A DNA stretch of 64,000 bases from Heloderma charlesbogerti. Its lineage: Eukaryota > Chordata > Lepidosauria > Squamata > Helodermatidae. Positions 21,861-32,286 of this stretch are shown here, in pieces. The stretch is taken from assembly GCA_026122225.1 (NCBI GenBank), contig JANEZZ010001676.1:124001-188000 (forward strand), given 5' to 3'. Made by a program: the position numbers and the translations under genes. Each line of letters starts with the position of its first letter. Within the stretch, counting starts at the first letter, position 1. The notes beneath the pieces are model-generated. The model saw only the letters and a program-made list of their open reading frames with translations. It searched no databases and was not told the origin of the DNA.

Positions 21861-22179
21861 ATGTCGCTTGTGAACCAAAATCAAAAAAGGAACAGCTGCC
21901 CCAGTTGAATTCCCAACTGGGGAATTTCTGGAGGATTCCCTCTCCCCTACTTCTTCCAAAGAAGACACTTCTTTGGAAGAAGTGAGGGAGAGGGAGAAGT
22001 AAGGGAGAGGGAATCCTCCAGAAAAGTCTCTAAGAGTTTGCAATTCCCTCGATAAAGGCCTGTGTTGAAACATGTTGGGAATTCAACTGGGGCAGCTGCT
22101 CCTTTTTTGATTTTGGTTTCCAGCCTTACAGCTGTTTTTTCTAATCCCTACTGGTACTGTTGCATGTCGCTTGTGAACC
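21861..22179. repeat. Fold-back insert flanked by a 16-bp direct repeat
   Basis: ATGTCGCTTGTGAACC occurs exactly at 21,861-21,876 and 22,164-22,179. Immediately inside the left copy begins a 41-bp arm (21,877-21,917) whose complement lies at 22,074-22,114 (one mismatch). A second, inner hairpin (about 21,930-22,020, CTGGAGGATTCCCTCTCCC arms) nests within it. Family unknown. Confidence 0.75.
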
Positions 22180-22695
22180 CAAACCCCACCACCTATTGGC
22201 TGAATGTCTGTGATCGCAGAATCTTGCTGCTGAATGTTCTAACTGTGAGGGAAGGATGAGTCTGTCAATATGACACACAGCAAAACTACTGTGGAAGGAA
22301 ACAGAAGTCAAGTGAGCTGAACACCTTGCTTTTAACAACAATTCAGGCAGGGAGTCTCGAGAGACTCCATTTTGACCAGATTTCACAGCCCATGCCGCTT
22401 AAAAGTACTCAAAAACACAATTTCAGAGCCGTTTGCAATGCAAAGTTCTCAAAGAAGAGGCCTGAATCAAACACAGCACACTTCTATTTCTTCGTTTTTG
22501 TTTAGCAGGAGCAAGCAAGACTGCAAATCAGACTTCCTTGCCCTGCCCTTTAATGGGCTACCAAAGCTGTTCCTTGAACTGACACGTTCTGCTTCACGTA
22601 ACAGCAGCGTCTCTGAGAGGCCAGCCAACAGGCTACCAAGCCTCACATCCTCCCTGCCAGATCATCATCAGCATGAAACAAAGCACAGCCTGTAC
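22180..22695. other. Intron sequence beside exon 9
   Basis: Unassigned sequence between the fold-back insert and the donor of exon 9. The next ZC3H18 exon was searched for here and not found. Confidence 0.4.
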
Positions 22696-22982
22696 CTTGG
22701 AGGTTGCGGTGATCGAGGTTTCGGCTTCTCTTTCTCCTTCTCCCGCTCTTTCTCTCTGTCCCGGTCCCGATCGCGGTCTCTGTGCTGCCGGTCCTTCTCA
22801 TCTCTTTTGATGCGCTCCCTCTCTCTCTCCCATTCTTCTTTCCTTCTCTGGCGCTCCTTGTCGCGTTCTCGTTCCCTCTCGCGCTCCCTCTCTCTCTGCC
22901 GCCTCTCCCGCTCGCGCTCCCTCTCCCGCTCACGCTCCCGTTCACGCTGCCGGTTCTCCCTCTCCCGCTCTCTTTCCCTTTC
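22696..22982 (-). CDS. ZC3H18: ZC3H18 exon 9 (RE/RD dipeptide-repeat region)
   Basis: 287 bp, phase 0 to 2. The acceptor TTTCACAAG is above 22,982; the donor GTACAG is below 22,696. It codes for alternating Arg-Glu dipeptides with an ENRQRER opening, an interrupting KERQRRKEEWERER segment, RDRDRDRDREKEREKEKEK, and a closing KPKPRSPQPP. This is the mixed-charge, probably helical/coiled tract seen after the Tyr-rich block in ZC3H18. The longest open frame here runs in the wrong register; the RE frame is identified by exon phase and homology. The next exon was not found in the 22.7 kb to the left. Confidence 0.9.
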
Positions 22983-24930
22983 CTTGTGAAATAAAAGTTA
23001 AACCACGTTAAGAGCTTTGCCCACATATCCATATTTTACATGTCTTCAGTAACGTAACAAGACATTTTAAACACTTCAACTAGCCACACTTTATACACTG
23101 GAGCCCTCCAGACAACCTCATTCCACTGGATTCTCAGCACACAGAGGGCCAGTGATATGGGTTTTTCTGAAAAATTTCAGATTTCCTGATGGTAATTTGC
23201 ATCAGAACATTTTCTGATGCCCTAAAGCAGGAGTGCGGAATCTCCAACCTGTAGGGCACCCCAATCTGGACCACTGCTACTTCCCCTGAGATGGGAGGTA
23301 GCAATGAGGATGATTTATTTTTATTTATTTATTTATTGCATTTATACCCCGCCTTTCTCCCTCTCGCAAGGAACTCAACGCAAGGATGAGAGGTGGTGAG
23401 GGCTGGGTCTCATTCTTCCTGCCAACAAAGAAAAAAGGGGGTGACATCAGGGGAGAGGCCATGTCCCCTGACATCATCCAGTCTGTGGGGTGCAGGGTCA
23501 AGAGCAATTCTGCCTCTCACCCTGAAACAGTTCTGTACCCCTGCCCTAGAGCAAGGGTGGGGAACCTCTGGCTGTCCAGATGTTGCTGGACTCCAACTCC
23601 CATCATCTCCAGTCAGCATGGCCAATGGTGAGGGATTATGGGAGTTGTTCTACAACAACTTATGGAGGGCAGACCACATGTTTAAATAAGCATCCAGATG
23701 AAATTGACGACTGTAAGATAAGTGTTCAAATGCAGCAAGCACAGTAAGTCTGCTTATATTAACATGTATATTTGAAACAGAAGTGTCAAAACTTTTTAAA
23801 AAAATCAATGGTGTTGTGAACAGTTGTAATTGGATATGCTTTTTATTCTGGTTTTTCTTATGTTTTTGCTATTGGTGTTATTTGCAGCTTTCCCCCTTTT
23901 GTTCTGTTGTAATTGCAAATAAAATAAAATAAAAACTTCCAGAGGGCCACAAGTTGCCCACCCCTGCCCTAGAGAGATCTAATTTAGCATGTTTATTTTA
24001 CTTGCATTTAATAAACAAAGCTAAAAAAAGTAGCCCATGTTAATGTTTTGTCCTAATATACCACACATATTTGACCTGAAATATTTGAGGGGAAAAATTA
24101 AAGCATATTTAACGTGATTTAAATGTTATATGATGTAGATTTTTTTATTGGAATACTTGCCAAAATTTAAAGACAATAACATGTACTCGTCCCTTACATT
24201 GTTCAAATTTAAGAAAAAAGTAAGGTACTGAAAACTGTTGACACATTATTATTTTTTTAGCAATCCAAAGAACTGTGCATATGTTGATGACAACTCTTCT
24301 ATTTCAACAGAGTTCAGTTCTCTTCCACTAAGGCTGCGGGGGCACCTTCAGTTTGCTGCTGCTACTTATTAGTTCCATTTTATACTGAGACATTCATGCA
24401 TTTCAATGACACATACATATTCTCTCACATACTTGCCAGGGATAATCACTGGAAACATTAATTACAACTTTGAAACTGTCAAGCTTGCCTGATGTTGCAA
24501 TTGCAATTGGCATCCATTCATTCTTACCAATGAACTTATGAAATGGAGAACATCTCCATGGAAAAATAAATAATGTCCATTTTGGAAAATTTTCCACTCC
24601 GCATCACTGGTCCTTAATCACCTGAGCAGCACGGCGGCACCCCTCCTCAGCCTGCTCCAGTAATGCAAGAGATGTAGAAACCACGCAAGAGGGGTGCATA
24701 TGGTGACTCCTGAGGTCAGCACCATGGACCGATTCTGCATTTCAAAGGTAATTGGAGCTGAATGGGATGCAGACATGTGGCGAACATGGCACTCAGGTAA
24801 CAAGAAGCTGGGGCAGAGACTTGCAGACAGCATCTACACTGGGGCCAAATTAGTTATCTGAATCAACTCACTGCAGAACAGGCACATCAGTCCAGCAGAA
24901 GAGGAAGTCTATGAAGGCGCATATACTTAC
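22983..24930 (-). other. ZC3H18 intron 8
   Basis: Contains a possible MITE of 320-bp type (about 23,226-23,551) carrying a SINE-like tail, a palindromic MITE (23,551-23,670), and A+T-rich unassigned sequence. 23,936-23,975 looks like a further MITE end. Confidence 0.45.
23551..23670. mobile_element. Palindromic hAT-like MITE (copy 6)
   Basis: AGGGTGGGGAACCTCTGGCT, GGACTCCAACTCCCATCATC and TTATGGGAGTTGTTCTACAA. Confidence 0.7.
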
Positions 24931-25057
24931 CTTACTCAGTCTGTAGTTCCGGTATGGGTCGGGGTCTGTGTACTGTACCCTGAAGTTCTCATACTGCCCA
25001 CCTCGCCAGAAGCGTTCTATTTCATAATCATAATAAGGATCCGTATATGGATCAAGC
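24931..25057 (-). CDS. ZC3H18: ZC3H18 exon 8 (Tyr-rich DPYYDYEIERFWRGGQYENF segment)
   Basis: 127 bp, phase 2 to 0. The acceptor CTCTGCAG is above 25,057. Two overlapping donors exist: GTAAGT after CTGAGTAAG (used here, end 24,931) and GTAAGG five bases earlier. The first is preferred because it gives phase 0, which exon 9 requires. The encoded DPYYDYEIERFWRGG is a hallmark of the family, followed by a pyrimidine-poor QYENFRVQYTDPDPYRNY segment. Confidence 0.92.
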
Positions 25058-25602
25058 CTGCAGAGGAATCAAAAGAAGGGGAGGGTTTATATTAAATACC
25101 ATTGCATGCTGTTCCAATTAATTACTACCAGAACCACCCTATTCAGCAAATCACTGGTTAAAAGCAAGAACTGAATCCAGGGTCATGCTTAGCACATGAT
25201 TACTGTTTGACATGATTGTGTGAGCACAAGAGGCTCAGGGAAAAGGTTAGCCATGTTGACTTTTCAGGGATGATCTAACAGGCTCCTGCTCACGGGATCA
25301 CCCTGGGAAAAACCATATTCACTACCCATGTTAAGGGAGGCATCGCTTTTCCCATGTATCCTCTGCTCTTGCCCAGAGCCCCAGGCCCAGCTGCCATGTT
25401 TCCTAAAGATAACGTGCATGGGTACTCATGCACAGTGTTAAAAAAAATGGTCACTTCACATCAAATATGCCAGCAACTGCCAAATGGGCATATGTGCACG
25501 TTATCCTTAAGAAATATGGTGGCTAGAACTGGGTATGCCTCAGCTATTGGAAGAAGCTCAGAAAGGTGCAAGGGACTGGTTAAGGGAGGGAAAGAGACAG
25601 AG

Positions 25603-25909
25603 GGAGTGGAGGATCTTTTTCAGCCCGAGGGCCACATTCCATTTCAGAGAAGCTCTCAGGGTCCGCATACCAGTGGTGGGCGGGGCCAAAGGGAAATGGG
25701 CCCCAAACACCAGCCTATTTTAGCTTAAAGCTCTCACTGCCAGTAACTGTGCAACTTAGCAGAGGCATTTGAAGATTTGCACAAATGCTGGGAAACTATC
25801 AAACAATTGGAAAAAAGGAGGTGGGGCCTTCTGGGGAACCTTGGAAGGACGGACTGGAACTCCTGGAACTCATATTTGATCCCCAGGCTTGAGGGCCTGC
25901 ACCTCTGAG
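25603..25909 (+). mobile_element. hAT-like MITE, 320-bp family (copy 2)
   Basis: TTTTTCAGCCCGAGGGCCAC, GTGGTGGGCGGGGCCAAAGG, TTAGCTTAAAGCTCTCACTG and a closing GCTTGAGGGCCTGCACCTCT align with the other copies. Confidence 0.75.
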
Positions 25910-26077
25910 GCAGAATCTCAACAGGCCAGAGGGGAAGGCTTCGAGGTTTACTGAGGGTTCACAGATGAGTGGGTGGATATGGCCAGAGTGGAGCAGCTGG
26001 CCATATCCACCACTTGTCTGTGAACATCTGTTTGGTCTCCCTCACTGAAGCTCTTTGTGGGGCAGTAAGAAAAAAAC

Positions 26078-26192
26078 ATGAACTTGAGCACTCTCCGGGA
26101 GAGAGTGGAGGACAGGAAGGCCTGGCGTGCTATGGTCCATGGGGTCACGGAGAGTCGGACACGACTTAACGACTGAACAACAACAACAACAA
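26078..26192 (+). mobile_element. Bov-B 3'-end stub
   Basis: The last about 115 bp of Bov-B (ATGAACTTGAGCACTCTCCG ... CGACTGAACAACAACAACAA). Similar A-rich words flank both sides (AAGAAAAAAAC before, AAGGAAAAAAC after), a plausible target duplication. Confidence 0.85.
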
Positions 26193-27081
26193 AGGAAAAA
26201 ACAGTAGAACACCGATAAACTCTGTGGTTAGAGATTTGTTTTGTCTCCCACATTGAAGCTTTGCTCAGGGCAATAAGAACAACAAAAGAACCCCAACAAA
26301 TTCTGTGGTCAGAAATTTTTGCAAACAAATAACAACTGTTCCACCAAGGACAACAATTGTAATTGTTGTCTTATAACAAATGGACTATATGTATATTGTA
26401 GTACCAGAATTATGCCCACTTTATAACTATTTGGTTCCTTTCTTTATCTTTTGTACGGACTGTGTTTTTTGGGGGAAACTTCTCCTTTGGTTTATCATGT
26501 TTTTTAAATTAGTACATGTGTTCATAAAAACTGCAGAGGGCTGGGCACCATTTTTCTTTGTCTCCCACAAAGCAGGGGGATTCCTCTTCTACGACAATGC
26601 TTGCTACAATACTCAAGTGCATCCTCTAAAAACAAAATATGCTTCTTGCTTCAGAGCTATTGTTTTTACCCATATGCAAGTATAATCAACTGATCCAGAG
26701 GATTCTACCCTTAAAGGGCAGCTTAAACATAATTTTAAATTAAATAAAATTAGTCAACTAAAACCCATATGATTCGTAAGTGTATCAACTTGAGATCTCT
26801 TTAAATTAGGTGGGTGAAACCCTAGGAAAGACTTAAAAGAAAAGACGTGGCCAAATATCGAAACTGCTGTATTCCTTTTGCAAAATAGCACAGTTAAAAG
26901 CATGAGGCTTTCCACAAAAGATGCAGACTGTGAAACGGTATCCCCAGTCATTCGACTGAGTGATAATAAAAACAGAGGGAGTTTGATGAATTAAAGTATT
27001 TGGTAAGAGAGAAGACTGAAGCACTGCCACGGCCACCACGCCCTTCCTTGAGGAGATATCACCAAAAACTGTACACCTACA

Positions 27082-27148
27082 TTCCTGAACTGAGCAGGGG
27101 GTTGGATATGATGGCCTAAATGGCCCCTTCCAACTCTATGGTTCTATG
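27082..27148 (+). mobile_element. CR1 3'-end stub
   Basis: CTGAACTGAGCAGGGGGTTG ... CCAACTCTATGGTTCTATG, the terminal CR1 sequence only. Confidence 0.75.
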
Positions 27149-27372
27149 CATTTAACCACTTAGGAGCACTGCGGTTACTGTAAACTTTTACATGACTTTG
27201 CCAACACCTGACAGCCTCCAAACCAGAATGTGCACTAATAAGAACTGGTCAACTGGAAGCCAAGCCTTATGCAACGGCTGGTATTGACCTAAGAATTCCT
27301 AAAAACTGCAAGGGATCAAAATGAAAGCAACATTGCCCAACTGTGAGCACAAGGGAGATTAGGGATGCTTAC

Positions 27373-27405
27373 CCATAATTAATGTTCTCTTTGATGTCCA
27401 CCTCG
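27373..27405 (-). CDS. ZC3H18: ZC3H18 exon 7 (33-nt microexon)
   Basis: A 33-bp microexon (phase 2 to 2) coding TEVDIKENINY plus part of a Gly codon. It has a long pyrimidine tract, acceptor CTCCAG and donor GTAAGC. Because its length is a multiple of three, skipping it would keep the frame between exons 6 and 8. The call rests on phase fit and splice signals; I do not recall this peptide from the main human isoform, so it may be alternatively spliced. Confidence 0.75.
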
Positions 27406-29531
27406 CTGGAGTTTTTCAAGGAAGGGGAGGGGGGAGAAAAAAAGACGATGAATGAAGTAAGCCATCTTCACACATCACAAGTTAATCTCAATGCAAGATA
27501 AAATCATTTAAAAAATCAACTCTTTGAAGGGCAGTAATGTGATCCCCAATGCCCTAAAATAACCGAGATTGGATTTAGCACATCTGACATTTTTACAGTG
27601 CGTTCTATGCATGTCTACTCAAAAGTAAGTCCCACAGAATTTAATGAGGCTTATTCCAAGGTAAGTGGGAAGAGGATTCCGCTGTTAATAAACAAAACTG
27701 GAAAAAGAAGTCCACCATGTTAATTTTGTGTGCTGTATATATATTGTGAGTAGTGGAACATTTTCCACTACAGAAAATTTTGCACTACGTCACACTGGGG
27801 GAGGGGTTTAATACAATTTTGAATATATTTATTTATTTTAAATACTTTTAATCTGCTTTTTGTGGTTATGCCCTCCCAAAGTGGCATACAGAAATAGTGA
27901 ACAACAAGGTGATCACATCAGAACGGATGACGAGAAATTACTTCTGAAGTCATTCTGCCCACTTATGGAATCAAAGGCATCCTTAAAGAGGAAGCTCTTC
28001 AAGAGCTGTCTAAATGCCAGAGTTGAAGGGGCAAGACGTAGGCTGACTAACAGGGAGTTCCAAAGATTTAGGGCCACCACGGAGAAGGCCCCATCTCTAC
28101 TGCATGCCAACTTTACCTTTAAAAAAGTTCTAACTATAGGCAAAGAAAAGCTGAATTGTGCATCCAAAAGAAATGATGCAAAACAAGAAAAAGGTGCATC
28201 TTTGCAGAATTCATTTTGCTTTTCATGGCCACAAGAAGGAGCAGGGGGAACACTGAACTCCAAAGCTTTCCCAACAACCACCTTGACTATTGCAGCCCTG
28301 GTCAAGCTCTCCTCCCGCAGGTTTTCAATGATTCAGCAACTGAAAATCAATATTATTTGCATAGCCATAGGGACCAGAATCTTGATTTAGATATATACAA
28401 GCACTCCCGAGATTATCATGATGCCAAGTTCTGCACTTTTGTTTGGTGCAACTGAGCAAGCAAGGAAGAGACACAGCCCTTGTCTACAGGTCATCATTCC
28501 ATCATGCAGAGTTTTACAAGAACTCTCCTTGCTTTACCAACTTAGGGGCCCCTTGCTCAATGCATTGCCCACACTAAGTAGGTTAAAGCCTAGGAGCTAT
28601 TGATCTATTGGGGTGACTCTTGATGGCTGGGGATCGGCGGTCATGCCAACCACAACTGTGATCTGTACACACCAGCCCACTCACAGCTGTTGATCTCTGG
28701 AGATGTTTGCCTGACCTAATTTGTGAGTGGTTGGGCCCACCTTGGATCATAGCAATGCAAACCTCCCACAAAAAACACCCCTCCAAGAAGCAGAGATGAC
28801 ACGGGGAATTGCATGTGGGGAGCAGGAGTGCACACCTGTTTTAGCAACACGTTTTCACATGACAGACCAACAAAAGGTCGTGGCTGTTTGCAGTGGGGCT
28901 GTAAACAGAAGACAGGTGCTAAAAAACACACGGTCCTCCCACTTCACATGTGTACCTCTGAGTGGTGAGGAAAGGAGCCCCACAGTGCATGCAGGCAGGC
29001 TCTTGAAGGCACTTGCTGAAGCAACTAGGGAACGTGCGCTGCCATCCAGTCACTATCAGAGAAGGGGGAATCAGCGAGGCTGGAGCTCGTCCAGATTCTC
29101 AAAGTTCCACCTCCAAGCTTGATCCTTCCTCATGGTGGCTTTGTTCTTTCCATTCGAATGGGAGAAGGGCACATTTTTTAAACGCACGCACCTAAATGTG
29201 CGCTTCTCCCCATAGACTAATGCATGAAAATGCAGATATTTTAAAAGGGTACATTTAGAAAAGGGTGCATGTGCATTTTTTGCATGCATGTTTGGGAAAT
29301 GTGAGCTTTTCCCAGGGAAAAGAAAGTGCTCATGTTTGCGTTCGGAGGTGTGAACGGGCATTTGAGCGCTCTGACCAATCGGTCAGCAGGCCAACACTGC
29401 CCTCTGCTGGACGGCACTATGGCTCGCAGAAGAAAGCTAAGGGAAGTTGTGAGCATTAACAGGAATCCCTCCCTGCTGGAGCTGAGCCCTTGCTCCACAG
29501 CACAGAGTGACATGATCTGAGCAGCGCTTAC
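27406..29531 (-). other. ZC3H18 intron 6, with L2-type LINE fragment
   Basis: 27,790-28,120 on the minus strand encodes degraded L2-type C-terminal motifs (AFSVVALNLWNSL, LAFRQLLKSFLFKD). 29,120-29,410 looks like a non-autonomous DNA element (repeats of GGGCACATTTT and TGTGCGCTTC words). The rest is unassigned. Confidence 0.5.
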
Positions 29532-29689
29532 GTTGAGTCCCGGACTTCTCGAGTGATGCGATAGTTCCAGTCCCGGAAAAATTCATTCTCTTTGTCAAAT
29601 TCGCGCTCGTCTTCTCCGATGGTCACTGTAAACCGTTTCTCCTCGAAGTCAGGCTCTTGCTCCTTCCTCATGGTGGCCTTTTTTAACAC
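29532..29689 (-). CDS. ZC3H18: ZC3H18 exon 6 (conserved central region)
   Basis: 158 bp, phase 0 to 2. The acceptor TCTTAG is above 29,689; the donor GTAAGC is below 29,532. It encodes VLKKATMRKEQEPDFEEKRF followed by a TVTIGEDEREFDKEN block and FRDWNYRI, colinear with the most conserved stretch of the ZC3H18 family after the zinc finger. The final incomplete codon (AC) is completed by exon 7. Confidence 0.93.
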
Positions 29690-29803
29690 CTAAGAGTGCA
29701 AGAGCAGTCAGTCTAGAAAAGAGGCCGAAAAGCCCTTAAGGGGCCCCCTTGGATCTGAATCACTGAAGAAATGTTAACTCCTCTAGCTTTTAAGCAGCTA
29801 GAA

Positions 29804-29949
29804 CAGTCTTCCCCAACCTGGTGCCCTTCAGATGTATTGGACTGCAATTCCCAACATCCCCTAGCTAGCATGGTCAATGACCATGCTGGCTGGGAATGAC
29901 GGGAGTTGGAATCCAATGTACTTGGAGCACCAGGTTGGAGAAGGCTGAT
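29804..29949. mobile_element. Palindromic hAT-like MITE (copy 7)
   Basis: CTTCCCCAACCTGGTGCCC and GAGCACCAGGTTGGAGAAGG arms; centre CATGGTCAATGACCATG. Confidence 0.75.
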
Positions 29950-30349
29950 CAGGGACAAGAATTCCTTTTTTAGAACCAGCGCAACAGAATCTCATCTCAT
30001 TGGTTAGGGCTAAGCTACACCTTGCGATAAACACACTTTTAAAAAAGCATGCTTAAACCATGAAGTTTTATTTTGAAGAAAAGCAGCCACAGATTGGCTG
30101 GATTGGGGCCACAGACAGGTTTCCTGCTGAACACAAGCCAGGGTGCTTCATCCCTAAAGGTACTGTTTACTGCAAACAGGCAAAAAGCAGCTGGGGGAGG
30201 GCATTTTCAGCAGGAAACCAGCATGGGCTCCCAATTCTGGATCAGGGCCCAGGGCTGCTTTTTCTTCAAATTAAAGCAGCCATGCTTTAAACAACCGTAT
30301 TTATCAAAGCTTGTAGTTTGGCCCTTGATTAATGACTTATATAGTTTTA

Positions 30350-30776
30350 GAGAGCAATCCTATGGCCCTAGACAGCATCTGGGGGGACATAGAATTGTTT
30401 GTTTTTCTGATTCTGACCTCATAGCCAGGAAGACACACTCCCCACCTCCTCCTCCTTGTAGCCAGCACAGAGAACCACACTGGCTACCTCTTCACGCTCG
30501 GTAAACAGAGCACTGAGACCAGAGAAAGGGGGCATTCCCAGGGGCGGGGTGCGGCCTGGGGCAGCTGCCTTACACTGAATCCTATGGCTGCCTCAGCCAC
30601 CTTCCCTCTGGCTCTGAAGCACTGCTGCTAGACAGGTGAAACCACCCATCGAGCAGACATACAGGGCAGCTGGAGTGTGGAGGCAAAGACTGCCTCTGTG
30701 CTCTGGCTTCCCTGCATTTGATGCTCGGCAACCTCTGAGTTCGGAGGCTGCGACTTATCAATACAGGACTGCGCCG
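30350..30776. mobile_element. Harbinger-like MITE, 430-bp family (diverged copy 3)
   Basis: Starts GAGAGCAATCCTATGGCC and ends in the CTCTGAGTTCGGAGGCTG hairpin and AATACAGGACTGCGCCG. TTA occurs on both flanks (30,347-30,349 and 30,777-30,779). Confidence 0.6.
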
Positions 30777-32026
30777 TTAACCAAGTGGCATCCAATAAAT
30801 GTCACCAAAGATGCAAATTAAGTAATTACAATATAAACTGATACACCAAAATGCTTCCTATCCTTCTGCTGGTGTTTTTAAAAAAAATATTAGAGTGCTT
30901 GTTTTTTCACTCTGCAACTGCACTACTAACTGCTTCTTGAAAGCTTGAGATTGCGCTCTAGTCAATTTCATCAGGCTGTACAAAAATCAGTCCATCAGCC
31001 TCTGCACAATCACAGGACTGGGTATGGCATCTGTTGACCTGACCATGCAGGCTCACAGGCCAGTGACTGCATCAGCCAGTGACCTCATGATGACTAGGAC
31101 ACAAGTGACATTAGCTGACGTTTTCGTGGCTTCCTGTTTTGAAGAGTGGCCTGCGTAGCTACCTTGGCTTTTTGAGAAATGTAATGTTTTTTGGTCAAGT
31201 AAATATTTAAACAGGGTTTCCCAGGGAACTTGCTCAAAAACTGAAAAAAAGAGGTATTGCTGAATGTGACATGCTTACATGTCACTGGGGAAACTTGCTT
31301 ACTACAGTAAAGGGCTATAGCTTAATGGCAGAGCATGTGCTTGACGCATAAAAGGTGCCAAGTCCAGTCCTTCGCACAGGGTTGGGCAACATGTAGATCC
31401 TGCTGCCCCCCCAGTGCAGCCCCTGCTGCCGGCAGAAAAAAAAAAGTTAGCCATAGGTAGCCACCAAAAGGGTCACACTTAGCTTGCAAACAAGCTAAAT
31501 TTGACTCTTTCCACACTCTGTAGCACTACGGACATTGCCATTTAATATTTTTTCTAGGGTGCCCCGTAGCCTGTGCAGCATCCATTGGGTGTGTGTCACA
31601 GGGGGACAAAAATGGCCCCCGGACCTCCATCTAAAGCATGTCAAGTAGCAAGGCTGGGAAGGATCACGTGTGGTAAACATGGAGAGTGGCTGCCAGTCCA
31701 GAGCAGACACTACTTGGCAATGTACGCCAACAGTCTTTCCCTAACTCCAGGGTGCGAGGAAAGGTCTTTCAACTGCAAGTTGCCGGAAACCACTGTTACC
31801 CATCCTGTGTGGATGGGGGAAATAATTATTTGCTGCAATCCATGATTGGAAGCTTCTTGTTGCATTCCATCATGCCCAGAAGAGGGAGGAAAGAGCATGC
31901 AAGCCTGAGGTTTATGCCTGCTCATTCCTAATCCTCCAAGTGCTGGTTTGGAGAACAGTCTGAATGCCTTTGTAAAGCAGCTTCATAGCATTTTCCCTGC
32001 TGTGTTTGTGCCCAAGCTGTATTTAC

Positions 32027-32119
32027 CTCTTTAGCATGACGGAGTCCTCGTTCCCAAGCACTTTCTGTTGGAGGGTCTGGTGGCGGCGGTGGCAAGATTT
32101 CATCAACTACAGGCCCTCC
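32027..32119 (-). CDS. ZC3H18: ZC3H18 exon 5 (polyproline and WERGLRHAKE segment)
   Basis: 93 bp, exactly 31 codons, phase 0 to 0. The acceptor CTGACAG is above 32,119; the donor GTAAAT is below 32,027. It encodes GGPVVDEIL, a run of five prolines, then TESAWERGLRHAKE, colinear with vertebrate ZC3H18. A Tc1-like transposon begins only 168 bp upstream of this acceptor in the gene's direction. Confidence 0.93.
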
Positions 32120-32286
32120 CTGTCAGAAAGGAGAAAAGGATGATGATCCCAGAATGAGGTGACATGCATTTTCATTATGTCCACTGTCCCTTTCTAACAA
32201 AGTATGACTCTTTCTGCCCATCACCTCCATTTTGGTGGCACTTGGGAGGTTAATTGAATTTGCCAATGGTAAAAATTATATTAATA

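Noticed and set aside
22372..22994. Plus-strand 205-codon RS-like open frame (SRSRSLSRS repeats)
   Set aside because: It looks like an SR protein but is the complement of the RE-repeat exon 9 of ZC3H18, whose phase and splice sites fit the minus strand.
22643..23032. Minus-strand Gly/Arg/Ser-rich 129-codon open frame
   Set aside because: It is on the right strand but in the wrong register; exon phase and family sequence require the RE frame.
31315..31385. tRNA gene (TAGCTTAATGGCAGAGC)
   Set aside because: It has an A-box-like head but no cloverleaf; it is a fragment of the tRNA-like SINE family.
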